DNA of 64,000 bases from assembly GCA_016987375.1 (NCBI GenBank), contig PJRA01000048.1, forward strand, positions 2,653,695 to 2,717,694, given 5' to 3'. The notes beneath the pieces were generated by a model that was given only the letters and a program-made list of their open reading frames with translations, did no database searches and was not told the DNA's origin. The position numbers and the translations under genes are program-made. This document shows positions 1-12,191 of this stretch, piece by piece (the stretch's first letter is position 1; each line of letters begins with the position of its first letter). Source of the DNA: Brachionus koreanus. Lineage: Eukaryota; Rotifera; Eurotatoria; Ploima; Brachionidae.

Positions 1-673
1 TTATCTCATTATCTCTAATTGAAAAATTTAGTTTTAATAATTTACTTTCAACCACTTAATTTCTATCTTTTTTAAATATTAAATAACATTCATTAGCAAG
101 GGAGCTGAAAAGAAGTCTCGTATCATTTAGGTAAAAGAAATTTCCCTATGAAACTGATCAAAAAAATATTTATTTTATAGGCAGATTATGCTTTATTTTT
201 TAAATTTTCTATCATTATATGTTTAAATTGAAAAAATAATCCTTGAAAAGTTATAGCTAAATTGAAAACCTTTGTAATTTTTTTAAAATTAAAAAATGCC
301 TAAAGTTTTGTTCCTGATTTTTGTGAACTTTATTCTTTACAAAAAACTATCAATTACTGAGAAAAAGTTGACTAGTTGGTAAGTTCTCGGTTATTAAGTA
401 ATCGAGAAAGTTTATTATTTGAGAAAGAAAGAAAGTTTATATTTTGAGAAATCTCGTTAATTTCAAATACTTAAAAATTTTTGAGTAATTTTCTTAATTA
501 TGAGAAATCAAAAATTCTCCAATCGAATTCCAAAAGAAATAGCTAAAAAATTTGAGTTACATTTTTTACTTAAATATTAAAATAAAAAATGAAATCAGTA
601 TTTTACAATTTATTAAACTTAATCAAGTTATTAACAACAACAATTGAAAATTATCTGACCCGACTATGAAGGC
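1..673. other. Non-coding flank, 3' of RPB8
   Basis: AT-rich sequence with no open frame that resembles a gene. It holds the 3' flank of the minus-strand RPB8 gene. A minus-strand AATAAA (plus tttatt at 609-614) lies about 60 bases past the stop codon and is a plausible polyadenylation signal. Nothing else was recognised. Confidence 0.6.
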
Positions 674-1963
674 TTAAAAAGCTAATTTTTTCATCAACAG
701 ATAGACATTGGCATCTTGCTTAAAACCGTACAAGTTGTTAGCATCACCGTGCAATCTCATTAGTAATCCTCCAAACGAAACATAAGCTTTTCTATAAAAA
801 ATTTAGTCAATTTTTGAAATCTATGTAAATTTTTGAATAAAAAAAAATGTTAGTTGTTAGTAGAGCATGGAGCAGCCATGCCAGACTAATGCATTTACAA
901 ATATTGTGATTAAATTTCAATGTAAATACATTATCAGGCACGATCGTTCCAATACCATTTAAATATGTTAGTAGGAGTAAAACCTATGGGATTTACAGAT
1001 TAGAAGCGCTTTCAGTAGCAGTTTCGTCTCCTTCAATGCGATATACTCTACCATGCATCACATACTCAAACTGGTCCGCACGACTCGGGCTTGTGTCCAA
1101 TGGGTTATATTCGATATCATCAGTTTGATCATCTCTCAATTTTGTGCAAATTAACAAACGAAATTTATCACCTTTTTTTGTTTGAAAAAAAAATAAATTT
1201 AGCAATAAATAAAATAAAATAAAAATTTGAGTAAAAACAAAACTGCGTTGTTCAGATAAATTTTTGATAAAATTGTTGATAAGGACCTAAACGCCTTAAA
1301 ATAACAATAGTATTAAATCTTTCATGATCAGGGCAATAAATTTCAAGAATTTAATTTTTTTTAAATAAGTAGTTAATTTAGAATTTAAATGAAGCATTTT
1401 TTTCTAACTTTATTCTCGCTTGGTATTTATAGAACATTAATATATGGTCCAGTATCGTGCTAGCCAATCGTTTTAAGAGCCATTATCAAAAAACTGAGAT
1501 AAAATTATATTGACTTAGGACAAATTTTGCTATTCTTTTAAATTTTTGCTTTATATAATTACGGTCCGAATTACTTGCTTGTGCGAGAATCTATCAATAA
1601 AGATAAAATTTACGTTAAGAGTTGTGAGAAATTTTGCGTACAGATAAATAATACAGTTGTAAAATAAATCATAGATAAAGTGATTTGAAGATAATTTCTA
1701 ACTGACATTTTTCAAATGTCCACTTTAAGATAAGATTATTTATGTTATTTTTTTCATACCTAAAGCCATTGGATAGATTTGTGTATTCACGTCAAGTATC
1801 AAGTCCATTTTGAACGATTCACTCTCACAAAAAAGTCGAGAAACTATTTGAAAAAATTTAAGTCATTGCTCGCATTTATGACAAGTTTACCTCTATCAAA
1901 TTTTTGTCCATCAGGATCTATGTCTTTAACATCAAAAATATCTTCGAAAAGTATATCACCCAT
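674..1963 (-). CDS. POLR2H: RNA polymerase subunit RPB8 (RPABC3), 4 exons
   Basis: Shared small subunit of RNA polymerases I, II and III, acting in the nucleus and nucleolus. Exons on minus: 1891-1963, 1760-1843, 997-1171 and 674-791; introns of 47, 588 and 205 bp, all GT-AG and in phase. The sum is 450 nt, giving 149 aa against about 150 in the family. Exon 1 reads [20 protein letters not shown], exon 2 carries [20 protein letters not shown], exon 3 carries [20 protein letters not shown], and exon 4 ends [10 protein letters not shown] before TAA. These are hallmark RPB8 segments in the right order, covering the whole OB-fold protein, so the gene looks complete and intact. Only the third exon forms a visible long open frame; the others are too short. 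It is divergent from UTP25, with 1.36 kb between the two start codons. Confidence 0.96.
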
Positions 1964-3327
1964 TATTGAAATCTCCTAGATAGGTATTCTGCTTAAATAG
2001 CTAAAAATTAAATAAGCATGGAAATTATTTTTTATTTAAATTTTTTTTAAACGCATTTTAAAAATAACTTGAAAAATAGACCTATGATTGAATTAAAATT
2101 AATTATAAATTGTAGAATTTTCTTAACAATTTTAACTCTGTTTTGATAAAATAAAAATAAATATTTATCAACTAAAATTTTTCTATTCTAACTGAGAAAA
2201 TTAAAACAAAATTCCACAAAATGATATCTTCTTTTTCATTTTAAAAAATATTATTGAAATATATATATTTTTTTAGAATAATTTAATACAACAATTCACA
2301 ATCAGCTGCATAATCATACAAGGGTCTTGAAAATCATTAAAAATATAAAATTTATTTTGTCTTTTTTTCTTTTTATTACTGTTGAAATATTTGAAAAGCG
2401 TTTTAATAAAATTGTCAGCATTTTATTTTGAAAAAATATACTTTGAAATATGTTAGAATGATTTAAATTTTTTATTTATATATAACAACATGACATTGTA
2501 ACGATTAAATCTATTATATAAATTGAATATTAACAAGAATTGACACAAGCCTATTTTAAAATTTACGAAATCTTTTTCGAAATGATTATATTCATCTTTA
2601 AAAAATATTTTAAGCTATATTACGGGACCTATGGAATCTGTATGTTTTATATAGCTTTTTTTTTACAAGGAAATTTATCGAAAAGTTTAAAAAAAAACTC
2701 TATTTATTAAAATAACTCTATATTTTAAAATTATCTTTTCCTTATTAAATAAAAAAAATGATAGCAAATTAAAGAATATTATATAAATAAATAAGAAAAA
2801 TTTTTTTTTAAATTTCAGAATTGGCTAAAAATAAAGCTAAATTCCACTTTGGATACATTTAAAATTGGTCATTTTCGAAAAGAAATTATTTTTTTTTCCA
2901 AAAACCAATATAGACACGATGACTCTTGAGAGACAGTTCAACTCATAAATTAATTATCCCTACATTACTTAAAAAAAAAATTCTCCCAAATTTTCATATA
3001 CTTAAATTACGATTATAGTTTAGAAACTGATTAAGTTAGAATATTAACCGTAACTATTTTCTTTTTACCTGAGTTAACATGAAACTTTAATATAAATAGT
3101 TGATATATAAAAGGGATTGAAATTTTTATTTTTAGTAAAAATTAAAAAAAAAACTATTTTCCTAAGATAAATTTAGCTAAATTTACTTTAAATGAAACAA
3201 AACTTTTTTAAAGATTATTCTGATATCCACGTTTTTTGAGTACTAATTTTTAAAATAAATGCATCGTTTTATTAGTTTTATTTTATTTGAAAAATTATTT
3301 ATTTTGATTTTAAATATAAAAATTGAA
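1964..3327. other. Divergent intergenic region RPB8 / UTP25
   Basis: 1.36 kb between the start codons of RPB8 (minus) and UTP25 (plus), so both promoters should lie here. The sequence is AT-rich with many A and T runs. I see no clear TATA, initiator or repeat signal that I could defend, and no coding segment. Confidence 0.5.
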
Positions 3328-6300
3328 ATGAAATCTCGAAAATCTAATAAGCTAAAATACGATAAACTTGACAATAAAGATCGAAATTTTGTCAAAGCTT
3401 TTGGAGAAATTCATCCGATAAATGATATTCAGTAATTTTCAATTTTATCATTTCTAAAAACAATATTTCAGTTTTTATCAAAGAAATGAAAATCAAAATG
3501 TCCAAATTGTTTATGACGAAGAATATGAAGAGAGCAATTTGCAGGGAAATAGGAAGAAATTAGAAGCCAAAAAAAATATTCCAGTAAATTATCAATTTAA
3601 AAAAAGTTGTTTTTTCAATTATTTTTAGCAAGCAGAAAAGATAAATGATGAAGATTTTAGTGATTTAGTAGCACCTTATCAGATACTTTTGGATGATTTA
3701 ATTAGTAACGAATTATCTGAACCCAAAAAAAGAAAGATGGTTGCTGGCGAGAAATGGAAAAAATCTAAAATAGAAGTAGAAGATAGCAACCAAACTCAGG
3801 AAAATCAAGATCAAAGTGTTGAGGAATCGATTAGCGAAGATGAAATTGATGAAACAATTATAAATAGTTATTCACAAGAAGTTTTATGCAAGGATAATCT
3901 TGAGTCGGAAGAGCTGATAAAAAATGGTAATTTTTCACTCTTCAATTTCAAATTTAAAAACTATATTTTTAGATCCGTTTCATATTCATTTTGAAAATAA
4001 TTTGGATGAACAATTGATTGAAAAAATAAAGTCTAACTGTTCAGATAAGAAAAAATTGGATGAATTAAAACAAAATATTAGTGTAAATTTTTCTTTATTA
4101 AAATTACTATGAATGATTTAGAACATTTAAAACTAGTGGCCAGGCCTGGGTAATTTGATCTATACATCACTAACTGAAGAAACAAAACAAAAGTTGGATC
4201 CAAATAAAAATATTAAGCAATTGTTTGTAAGTATGCAGTCTTAGTTATATTTAAAAAAAAAACAATAATAAAAATTTAATATGCCAAAAAATATTATTAA
4301 CAAAATAAAATTTTACATTCATCAATAAAGATAAAATGAGGTTAAATAGACAATATTCAAATTTCAGATTTCAAATTTGATCGTCAATTTTAAATGCGTA
4401 GTTAGATAGCAATCTTTCTGTAAAAATTTAAAAATAGAATTGCATTAAAATTTAAAATATTTTTGATCAAATTTGAGATCCAGTATTTGATAGTTTGATT
4501 AATTGTAAACCTAAATAAGTAGGTTTTGTGAAATTTGGTACAAATTAAACAATTAGAACAAAAAAAAATGCTTAAATATCTAATAACTTTTTTTCGGAAG
4601 GCTTATGATTAGTTCTATAAGTGCAACAAACTGCAACATACTTAGTTNNNNNNNAGTGCAACTTTGAATGTTGCACGATGTTGCATTTACAGAACTTGCT
4701 TTTGACTTATGAGAGAAAAGTTATAAGAATTTTTAACATTTTGTTCTGTTCGATTGTACTAAATTTCACAAAACCAATAAGTAAACCAAAGTTGCATTGA
4801 TGAATAACTAAAATTAAGAATTTTTTTTAATTTTAGTACGCTAGGTTTTCAAAAATAGATTAACAAATAATAAATTAAAAGCAGAAAACTTTTTTATTTA
4901 CTTAAAAAATAATATGGCAGTCGATAACTTACCCCCCACTAATATTCTTTGATTAAAGCAAACATAATAGCGGGAACTAGAAATTTCATTCCCAAGACTA
5001 AAAGTGGTAAAATCATAATAAAAAGGTAATTAAAAATTTAGAAATATTTTACTTTTTTAATCGATTAAACTAAACGCTTTAATTACATTTTATTTCTAAA
5101 ACTTGATTGTTTTTAAATTATTTAGAATCCTATTTTTTTAATAAAAATTTGTTCAAAATTTGAAAATTGCATTAAAAATCAGATAAGAAATTTGAAAAAA
5201 AATTAAAAAAAAGCTCATATATGCTTCAGTAAATACAGGTGATTAAATAAAATAAATACGTAAGTTTAAATAAATACAGGTGATTTTCAAAGATTTTATT
5301 TTCCTTTTACGAATCTCGAAAAATTTAATTTTCTAAAAATGAAAAGGAAGTGATTAATGCCCAGGAAGAATAAAAAATTAATTCTTGAAATTTTTTGGAA
5401 AAAATTAATTTCAATTTGATTAAAAAAGATTAAGCAACGTATCCTTGAGAGGTTGAACAATTCTGTTACAGAAAATATTTCGAGTCATTTAGACGAAGAA
5501 CCCAAAGAAATTCAAGATAATTCAGAATTTAAATTAGAAACTAAACAATCAGAAATTCTAAACATTATATCCAATTACTGCGATCTATACCATTCAGATG
5601 TAGATGTCCATTTTGATTATAAGATAAAATTTGTTTATGCCTTACATGCACTAAATCATGTTTTGAAGTAAAATTTATCAAATTTTTTTCTCTAATTTTC
5701 ATTAAAGCTAAATTAATTGTAGAACGAGAAGTCGAGTCATAGCTCATAATGACAAATTAAAACAAAGCAAATCAAACTCAGATTTAGAATATAGAGATCA
5801 AGGCCTAACTAGGCCCAAGGTTTTAATAGTTGTTCCATACAGAAAATTTGCTTTGAAACTAATAAAAATCATGATAAGACTTTTAATGAATAAAAAAGAA
5901 GAGTATGTATCGAACAAAAAACGTTTTTTCGACTCTTTTGGTCCAGATGAAGAAGATGTCAATTTAAAAAATGATGAAAATGAAGAAAAAAAACTGTTCC
6001 ATGATGAAGATTATGATTTTCTCTTTTCGGGAAACTGTGATGATCATTTTAAAATTGGCCTTTCTGTGTCTAAAAAATCGCTGAAACTTTTTACCGAATT
6101 TTATTCATCGGACATCATAATTGTATCACCATTGGGTCTCAAATCGGTTATTGGAGCTGATGGGTATAATGCTTGAAAATAAAGGTTTGATTTAATTCAA
6201 ATATTAATTGTACAAAAATAGACGCTTTTTTAATAAATTAAAATTAAGCATAATTAAACATAAAAAAATACTGAAGAATCGTTCAGCATACTTTAATTTC

Positions 6301-7563
6301 TGTTATTTTTTTAGGAAATCAGATCAATAATAATTTAAAATTATATTGATGTTCTAATTTTGTCTTTTTACTTGCATGAAAAAAATTATTTTAGGTAAAT
6401 AAGTCGCAAAATAATTTGTTGCGCTTTGATGAAATATCTTTTTTTTAAAATAAATTCTATTTTATAATAATTTTTAAAAAAATAATAATTGTTCAATTTG
6501 TATTTGAATTTCACAAACCAAATAGAATCAAAAATTTATTTTTTAATAATTTTTTCAATTTATTAAGCGAGAATCAAGATCATGACTTTTTGTCTTCAAT
6601 AGAACTTCTAGTTTTGGATAATGCAGATGTTTTACTGATGCAAAATTGGGAACATGTGGTGACAGTGTTTGATAATTTGCATTTACAACCAAAAAAAAGT
6701 CATGATACTGATTTTTCTAGAGTTCGTTCTTGGTTATTAGACGGTCATGCTCGCTTCTACCGACAAACACTCATATTTAGTCGCATACCAGCACCTCAGA
6801 TTAATAGCATTTTTAACAGATATTGCACCAATTATAGCGGTAAATATCAAATTGATTTGCTAAAGAGTTCAAAATATCAACTGGGAACAATTTGCAAAAT
6901 TGGCTTTCAGTTAGCTCAAGTATTTAACAAAATTGACTGCGATTCACCGACTGATCTTCCGGAGCAACGTTTTAATTTTTTTATTGAAAAGGTATTAGAA
7001 AATTTACAAAAATTTTAATTTGAAAAATTTCTTTTTCTTTTAAGATTTTGCCAAAATTCAAAGACGAAATGATGTCGCATACTCTAATATTTGTGCCCAC
7101 TTATTTTGATTTTGTTAAACTGCGCAATTACTTTAAGAAAAATGATATCAGTTTTATGAATATTTCTGAGTAATTTTTTTTAATTCTAGGTGAAAAATTA
7201 TATCGATTTTTTTTTAGGTATTCAGATAAAAAAAGTGTGGAACGAGCAAGATACTTGTTTTTTCATGGAAAAGTTCATTTCATGCTTCTAACTGAGAGAT
7301 TTTATTTTTACAAGAGATATAAAATTAGAGGCATAAACCATTTAATATTCTTTGATTTACCAAGCTATGCAGAATATTACAGTAGTTTCTGTAATTTTCT
7401 TCCTGATCTAAAGCGTTTCAAAAATGGTCAGCTTGAAACATTTTCTAGCACTGTTCTTTATTCTCAATTTGATGCACAAAAACTATGTGCAATTGTAGGA
7501 TTTCAACGAGCTAATCATATGATTAACTCCGACAAATCTGTCCATATGTTCATGACTGAATAA
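3328..7563 (+). CDS. UTP25: U3 snoRNP-associated UTP25 (DEF/DIEXF), 10 exons
   Basis: Nucleolar factor of the small-subunit processome needed for 18S rRNA maturation; a degenerate DEAD-box-like protein. Exons: 3328-3431, 3472-3583, 3629-3926, 3973-4082, 4137-4226, 5429-5667, 5723-6163, 6568-6991, 7045-7169, 7218-7563. All phases agree and the sum is 2,289 nt (762 aa; the human protein is about 756). The N-terminal half is acidic and lysine-rich. The conserved half shows [92 protein letters not shown] and [20 protein letters not shown], all in family order. Exon 5 begins at WPGLGNLIY after an AG at 4135-4136. Intron 5 (1.2 kb) contains a foldback repeat and a 7-base gap. AATAAA lies at 7582-7587. 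No disabling lesion was seen. Confidence 0.95.
4520..4776. repeat. Foldback (hairpin) element centred on an assembly gap
   Basis: The left arm (about 4520-4647) and right arm (about 4655-4776) are imperfect inverted copies. For example, ggttttgtgaaatttggtac at the left matches the reverse complement of the right arm with one change, and motifs for agaacaaaa, ataactttt and gtgcaac also mirror each other. The centre is the 7-N gap at 4648-4654. The outer ends give weak similarity only. It sits in UTP25 intron 5 and is probably a foldback MITE. Confidence 0.75.
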
Positions 7564-8282
7564 TTAAATATAAATTTTAAAAATAAAATTTTATTAAAAA
7601 ATTTTAATTTAAATTTTTAATTTTGATAAAGATTCATTTGTAAAATTTGATAAAAAAATTTATAAGCTCAATTAATTTGCAGATTCATGAATTTTCTTAA
7701 CATTTCAGCGCTTTATTTTTTTAAGGTTTTTAAAATGTTTTTTTAAAAAAAATATGCCTAATTTTAATTAAAAATAATATGATCAATAATCCATATAAAA
7801 TTTTAGATTTTATTTAATGAATGTCTGAGCAAATACAATAAAAACAACCCTCAACCATAGTTTGATTTTATTTAGTTAAGGGATCTATATTTGTCAATAA
7901 TTCACATTTTATTCTTTAATTTTTAATAGCATTATCCTAATTTGATGATGTTCATTTTCATAATTTTGTAAGCCCTTATTAATTTTCTTTTCTTTTTGGT
8001 ATTAATGTTTTAAATCCTTTTTAAAATATATCTAATTTTAATTTTCTTTTTTTTAACCACTTTTATTTTATTTTTTGATATATTTTAACTTAATTTTTTT
8101 TCTTCTTTTTTTAAGAAAAACAGAAAAACATATAAATAATAAATTTTACTTTGAGGATTTCATAATATTATAATTTCTAAATTCTATAAAATTTATTTAT
8201 ATTAACTAAATTTGAAAAAATCATAGAAAATTAACATTTAAACTAATATTATATTATTTACGTGTTTGTTTCTTTTTTTGTC

Positions 8283-8340
8283 TTTTTTTTTAACATCGCC
8301 TTTAAGGCGTTAATTGAATGAACAAATAAATAAATAAATT
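8283..8340 (+). repeat. Possible non-LTR retroelement 3' end
   Basis: A T-rich run is followed by the hairpin cgcctttaaggcg, then ttaattgaatgaac and an (aaat)n tract. A terminal stem followed by a simple A-rich tandem tail is the form of many LINE 3' ends. No coding part was seen upstream, so at best this is a 5'-truncated tail. Confidence 0.35.
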
Positions 8341-8763
8341 TTATTAATAAAAATTTTTTTTAAAAATGTTTTGAATAATAAAACTCTTAGCGGTTTAAGT
8401 TGAGAAAGTTTTCAAAAATATTTGAAAAAAACATCTTTTAAAAAACAATTTCCTAACATTTCTTTTTAAATAATTTTTTGAGTTTATTTTTTCTTATTAA
8501 CTAAATTTCAACATTTTTCATTTTTTTTCGCTTATAAATGATTATTTCTTTTTTTCATTTAAATTTCATTATCAATTAATCCGAATCATTTAATTGATGA
8601 ATTCGATTAAAAAATACAAAACAAACATTTTTCAAAAAAATCTTCAAAAATAAAAATTATTGTAGACTTAAAAGCATGATAAACTTGATATGTAGATGCA
8701 ATTTTTCTTTCTTTCTTCCAAAATATGTTTCTAGTTGTTAAATTAAATGTTTAAATATATCTT

Positions 8764-8798
8764 TAGCTTACCATGATAAGCTATACTATGGTAAGCTA
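8764..8798. repeat. Short perfect inverted repeat
   Basis: Arms tagcttaccat (8764-8774) and atggtaagcta (8788-8798) are exact reverse complements around a 13-base spacer that itself contains ataagcta. It could be a small hairpin or a MITE remnant; no gene is attached. Confidence 0.6.
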
Positions 8799-9383
8799 TT
8801 AATCTATACTATAAAATTTAAAGGTGACATATATTTTAATTTAATTAACATTATGAGAAAAAAATTTTTTAAAAGGCTCTACAATTATTTTTTTGCATAC
8901 TTGGTATTTTCAAAACAAGAAATTTTAAATTAAATATTTAACAAAAAAAATATTAATCAAAAAATTGAACTAGCAAACAGATATACAATCCTTTGAATTT
9001 TTTCGTTTACATATGAATGAATAAATTAATAGAGAAAATTTTTTCATTAATTCAAAATAAAAATTAAAAAAAAATTATTTTTTACTAAATTTTTAAGGTA
9101 AAAGCAAATTGAAAATATATTGTGCGCAATTTTAGTTTGAAGGAAAAACAATTTTTTTCTGTTCATTTAATACAAGTCAAACTTGAAAGAATTTTATACT
9201 GATAAATAAAAAATTATAATTTTTGCACAATGGAATTTATTATCTAAATCCATTAGCTCTTAAAAAAACTCGAACTCATTATCTACACAGCTAGCTTCAT
9301 ATGGTTTTTAATAAAATTAATCTTATAAAATATTTAAAAAAACAAAAATATTTTATACAAATATTATCTTAGATCTAAACAAA

Positions 9384-11706
9384 ATGGAAATTATTCCTTT
9401 TAAAGGACAAGTATTCGAAGAAATTCATGCTGAACATGATGAAGAAAATCTCTTTGAAGATCCATACTTTCCAGCGAACAATCAATCTCTTTATTATTCA
9501 AGGCGTCCTCCTCCCGGAATTGTCTGGAAACGTCCGAGGGTTGAATCAATTTACTAATAATAAGAAAAATTATTTAATTAGATTTTTGTTTTAAGGAAGT
9601 TAGAGAAGATGCAGAATTTGTTGTTGATGGTTTTAAAAGATGTGACATGGATCAAGGTTCAATCGGAAATTGTTGGTTCATCGCCGGTCGGTTATTTTTT
9701 AAATGCATATTTTAAAAAAAAAACTTTAAATATACACCTTAAGGTGTTGTCGGCATTATGCAATCCGACAAATTATTTGCGCAAGTTGTGCCAGCTGAGC
9801 AAAATTTTTCTGAAAATTATGCTGGGATATTTCACTTTAGATTCTGGTTATATGGACAATGGGTTGATGTAGTAGTTGATGATCGATTGCCATTTTGGAC
9901 CACAGGTGAATTGGTCTATGCAAATAATAAACAACAACCGAACGAGTTTTGGACTGCTTTGCTAGTAAAATTTTTATCATTCAAATTTGATGCTATCATA
10001 ACTTTGAAATAGGAAAAAGCTTATGCTAAATTGAATGGATGCTATGAAGCTCTAGAAGCTGGACAAACTGTAAGTTTAATAATTGAAAAAAAAATTAAAT
10101 TTTAAAAATTTAAAACAAGACTGATGCTTTAATAGACATGTCAGGTAAAATTCAATCTAAGATGTTTGCTTGGTGTTTATTCTCAATTTAGGAGGAATTG
10201 AGGAATCATTTGATTTAACTAAACTAGATTCATCGACTAATTTATGGACAACCCTTTACCAAGCTTACATGAGAAATTCAATTATGGGCTGTAGTATTGT
10301 TGTAAGATTTATGTAAAAAATTAAACAAAATTTAGAAAAAAAAAATTTGAGGCTGATGCTAGTGTTAGAGAAGCACGATTATCAAATGGTCTAGTCCGTG
10401 GTCATGCTTATACCATAACTAAACTAGTAACTGTTGAAACTGATGATGGATTCTTTAGGCTTATAAGGTTTATTTTTCTAAAAATGCATTGATTTTTTAT
10501 TAATATATTCTTTAAACTTAGAATTCGCAATCCTTGGTATTTATTTCATTTTGATATTTATTTTATTTGATTAAGTTAACTGTGTAATTAGGGGTAATGA
10601 AGTCGAATGGCGAGGTGCTTGGTCTGATAAGTAATTTTTTAACATATAAATTAAACAATTGCAATATTTTTCTAAAGTTCAAGAGAATGGAGAGTTTTCG
10701 ATGAAGAAACTCGTGAAGAACTTGGCTTAATTAAAGATCATGATGGAGAATTTTGGTTGGAAAAAGTTTTAAAAACCAAAAAGCCTTCTTTAAATATTGA
10801 TTTTAAAAAGGATGAGTTTCGATGATTTTAAAAGAAATTGGCACACAGTTCAAATATGCCATTTATCAGTTGATACATTTAGCGAAGAAATAGAAAAAGC
10901 CAATGATGTAGGATTCTTTACTTTAAAAATTTAAATAAAAACTAAATATTTTTAATAGATTGGAACTTTGTCATGGCGTAAATTAGCAATGGATAGTGAT
11001 ATGTCATGGAAATGTACAATTTATCACTCAGAATGGGCTTCGGGAAGAACTGCTGGTGGCTGTGGACAATATAATCAGGCTAAATTTTGGACAAATCCTC
11101 AATTTTTAATACAAGTATCTGACGTGGATCATGAAGATAATGAAAATTTAGCTACAATAGTAATAGCTTTGATGCAGAAAGATTGCCGTTTAAAGCGAAT
11201 AAAAGGAAATTGCGACTCTGCTGAAGAATTTATTCAATTCAAACTGTTTAAAGTAATCATATATTTCAATTATTGTCTTTTGTAATTAAATTGTTTTGAA
11301 GATAAAAGATCATGTGTCAATTGATGAATCAAAAGAAACAGGTCTGAAGTTTTATTCAAACCAGCTGGAAAGAATAGGAGCTTCAGGACCTTATATTAAT
11401 TCAAGAGAAGTAACCAAACGATTTAGGGTTGATCCTGGAAATTACCTAATAATACCGAGCACGTACGATGCAGATCGAGATTGTGAGTTCATGCTAAGAA
11501 TATTTACTGAAGAAGAAATTGAAGCTAACTCGCTAGAACAAGATAAAGAGGAACTAACTGAAGAGGAATCATTTTTTGAGCTTGATGACACTGACACCAT
11601 TTTCAGCAGTTGGGATAATTTTTTCAAGACAGCAAATAGTGATGAAGAAGTTGTAGAATCTGGTCAAAATACTCAAGCTGTTCAAGAAGCTTGCATTTTA
11701 ATGTAA
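9384..11706 (+). CDS. Calpain 1 of tandem pair, atypical, CaaX-like end
   Basis: Calcium-dependent cysteine protease of family C2. Exons: 9384-9539, 9596-9686, 9744-9964, 10013-10069, 10120-10144, 10192-10301, 10352-10467, 10522-10536, 10592-10630, 10678-10755, 10811-10907, 10959-11252, 11302-11706. Phases agree; sum 1,704 nt, 567 aa. The CysPc core has oxyanion Gln72 and Cys78 in [11 protein letters not shown], His238 in [11 protein letters not shown] and Asn262 in RIRNPWG; spacings match active calpains. It is GNCW rather than the usual GDCW. A CBSW (domain III) region follows, from about WHCT-like KCTIYHSEW to [14 protein letters not shown], then an acidic tail. There is no penta-EF-hand domain. 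The last four residues are C-I-L-M, fitting a CaaX prenylation box. Exons 5 and 8 are only 25 and 15 nt. AATAAA at 11804-11809. The start is the first ATG before [10 protein letters not shown], matching calpain 2. Confidence 0.93.
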
Positions 11707-12191
11707 ACTAGTGCTTAATCTTTATTTGGATTTTGTTCTAAACTAATTTTATTTGGATTATTTAGACAAGATTTCTAGGATAATTAGAACTTAATTATTT
11801 TTAAATAAATTATTTCAATTCAAAGTTATGTAATTTAATCTTTTATTTTTGAATTTTCAAAGCAAAAGTATTATTTAGGCAAATAGGTGGACCCAAATTT
11901 TTTCTTAATAGCTTTAACAACCCTTTTAACCCACCTTTATAGGTAGACAAAATAATTTTAATCAATCTCCTTAAAGCTATTTAAAAAAAAGATGTAACGC
12001 AAAAAATAAAATGATTTATTTTATTAAAATTTATTCAAATAAAAAAAATAAAAATATTAGTACCGTCAATATTATAAATACAACTGAGAATTATTGATGC
12101 CAACGCCATTTTAAAAAAAAAAAAAACTGTTTCTCATTTTTGAGTTTAAAATTAGTTTAAAATTTTTTTTTTTAGATTGATCAATTGAAAT
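11707..12191. other. Intergenic between the calpains
   Basis: 485 bp holding the 3' end signal of calpain 1 and presumably the promoter of calpain 2. AT-rich, with an 18-20 base A run near 12111-12126. No gene or repeat was recognised. Confidence 0.5.

Larger units (their letters stand above)
7564..9383. other. Intergenic UTP25 / calpain 1
   Basis: 1.8 kb of AT-rich DNA with no recognisable gene. It contains the UTP25 poly(A) signal, a short inverted repeat at 8764-8798 and a possible retroelement 3' end at 8283-8340, listed separately. Otherwise nothing was recognised. Confidence 0.5.

Noticed and set aside
1779..1979. 66-codon plus-strand frame over RPB8 exons 1-2
   Set aside because: Antisense shadow of the real RPB8 exons.
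11442..11627. Ser-rich 61-codon minus-strand frame
   Set aside because: Antisense shadow of the acidic calpain 1 tail.
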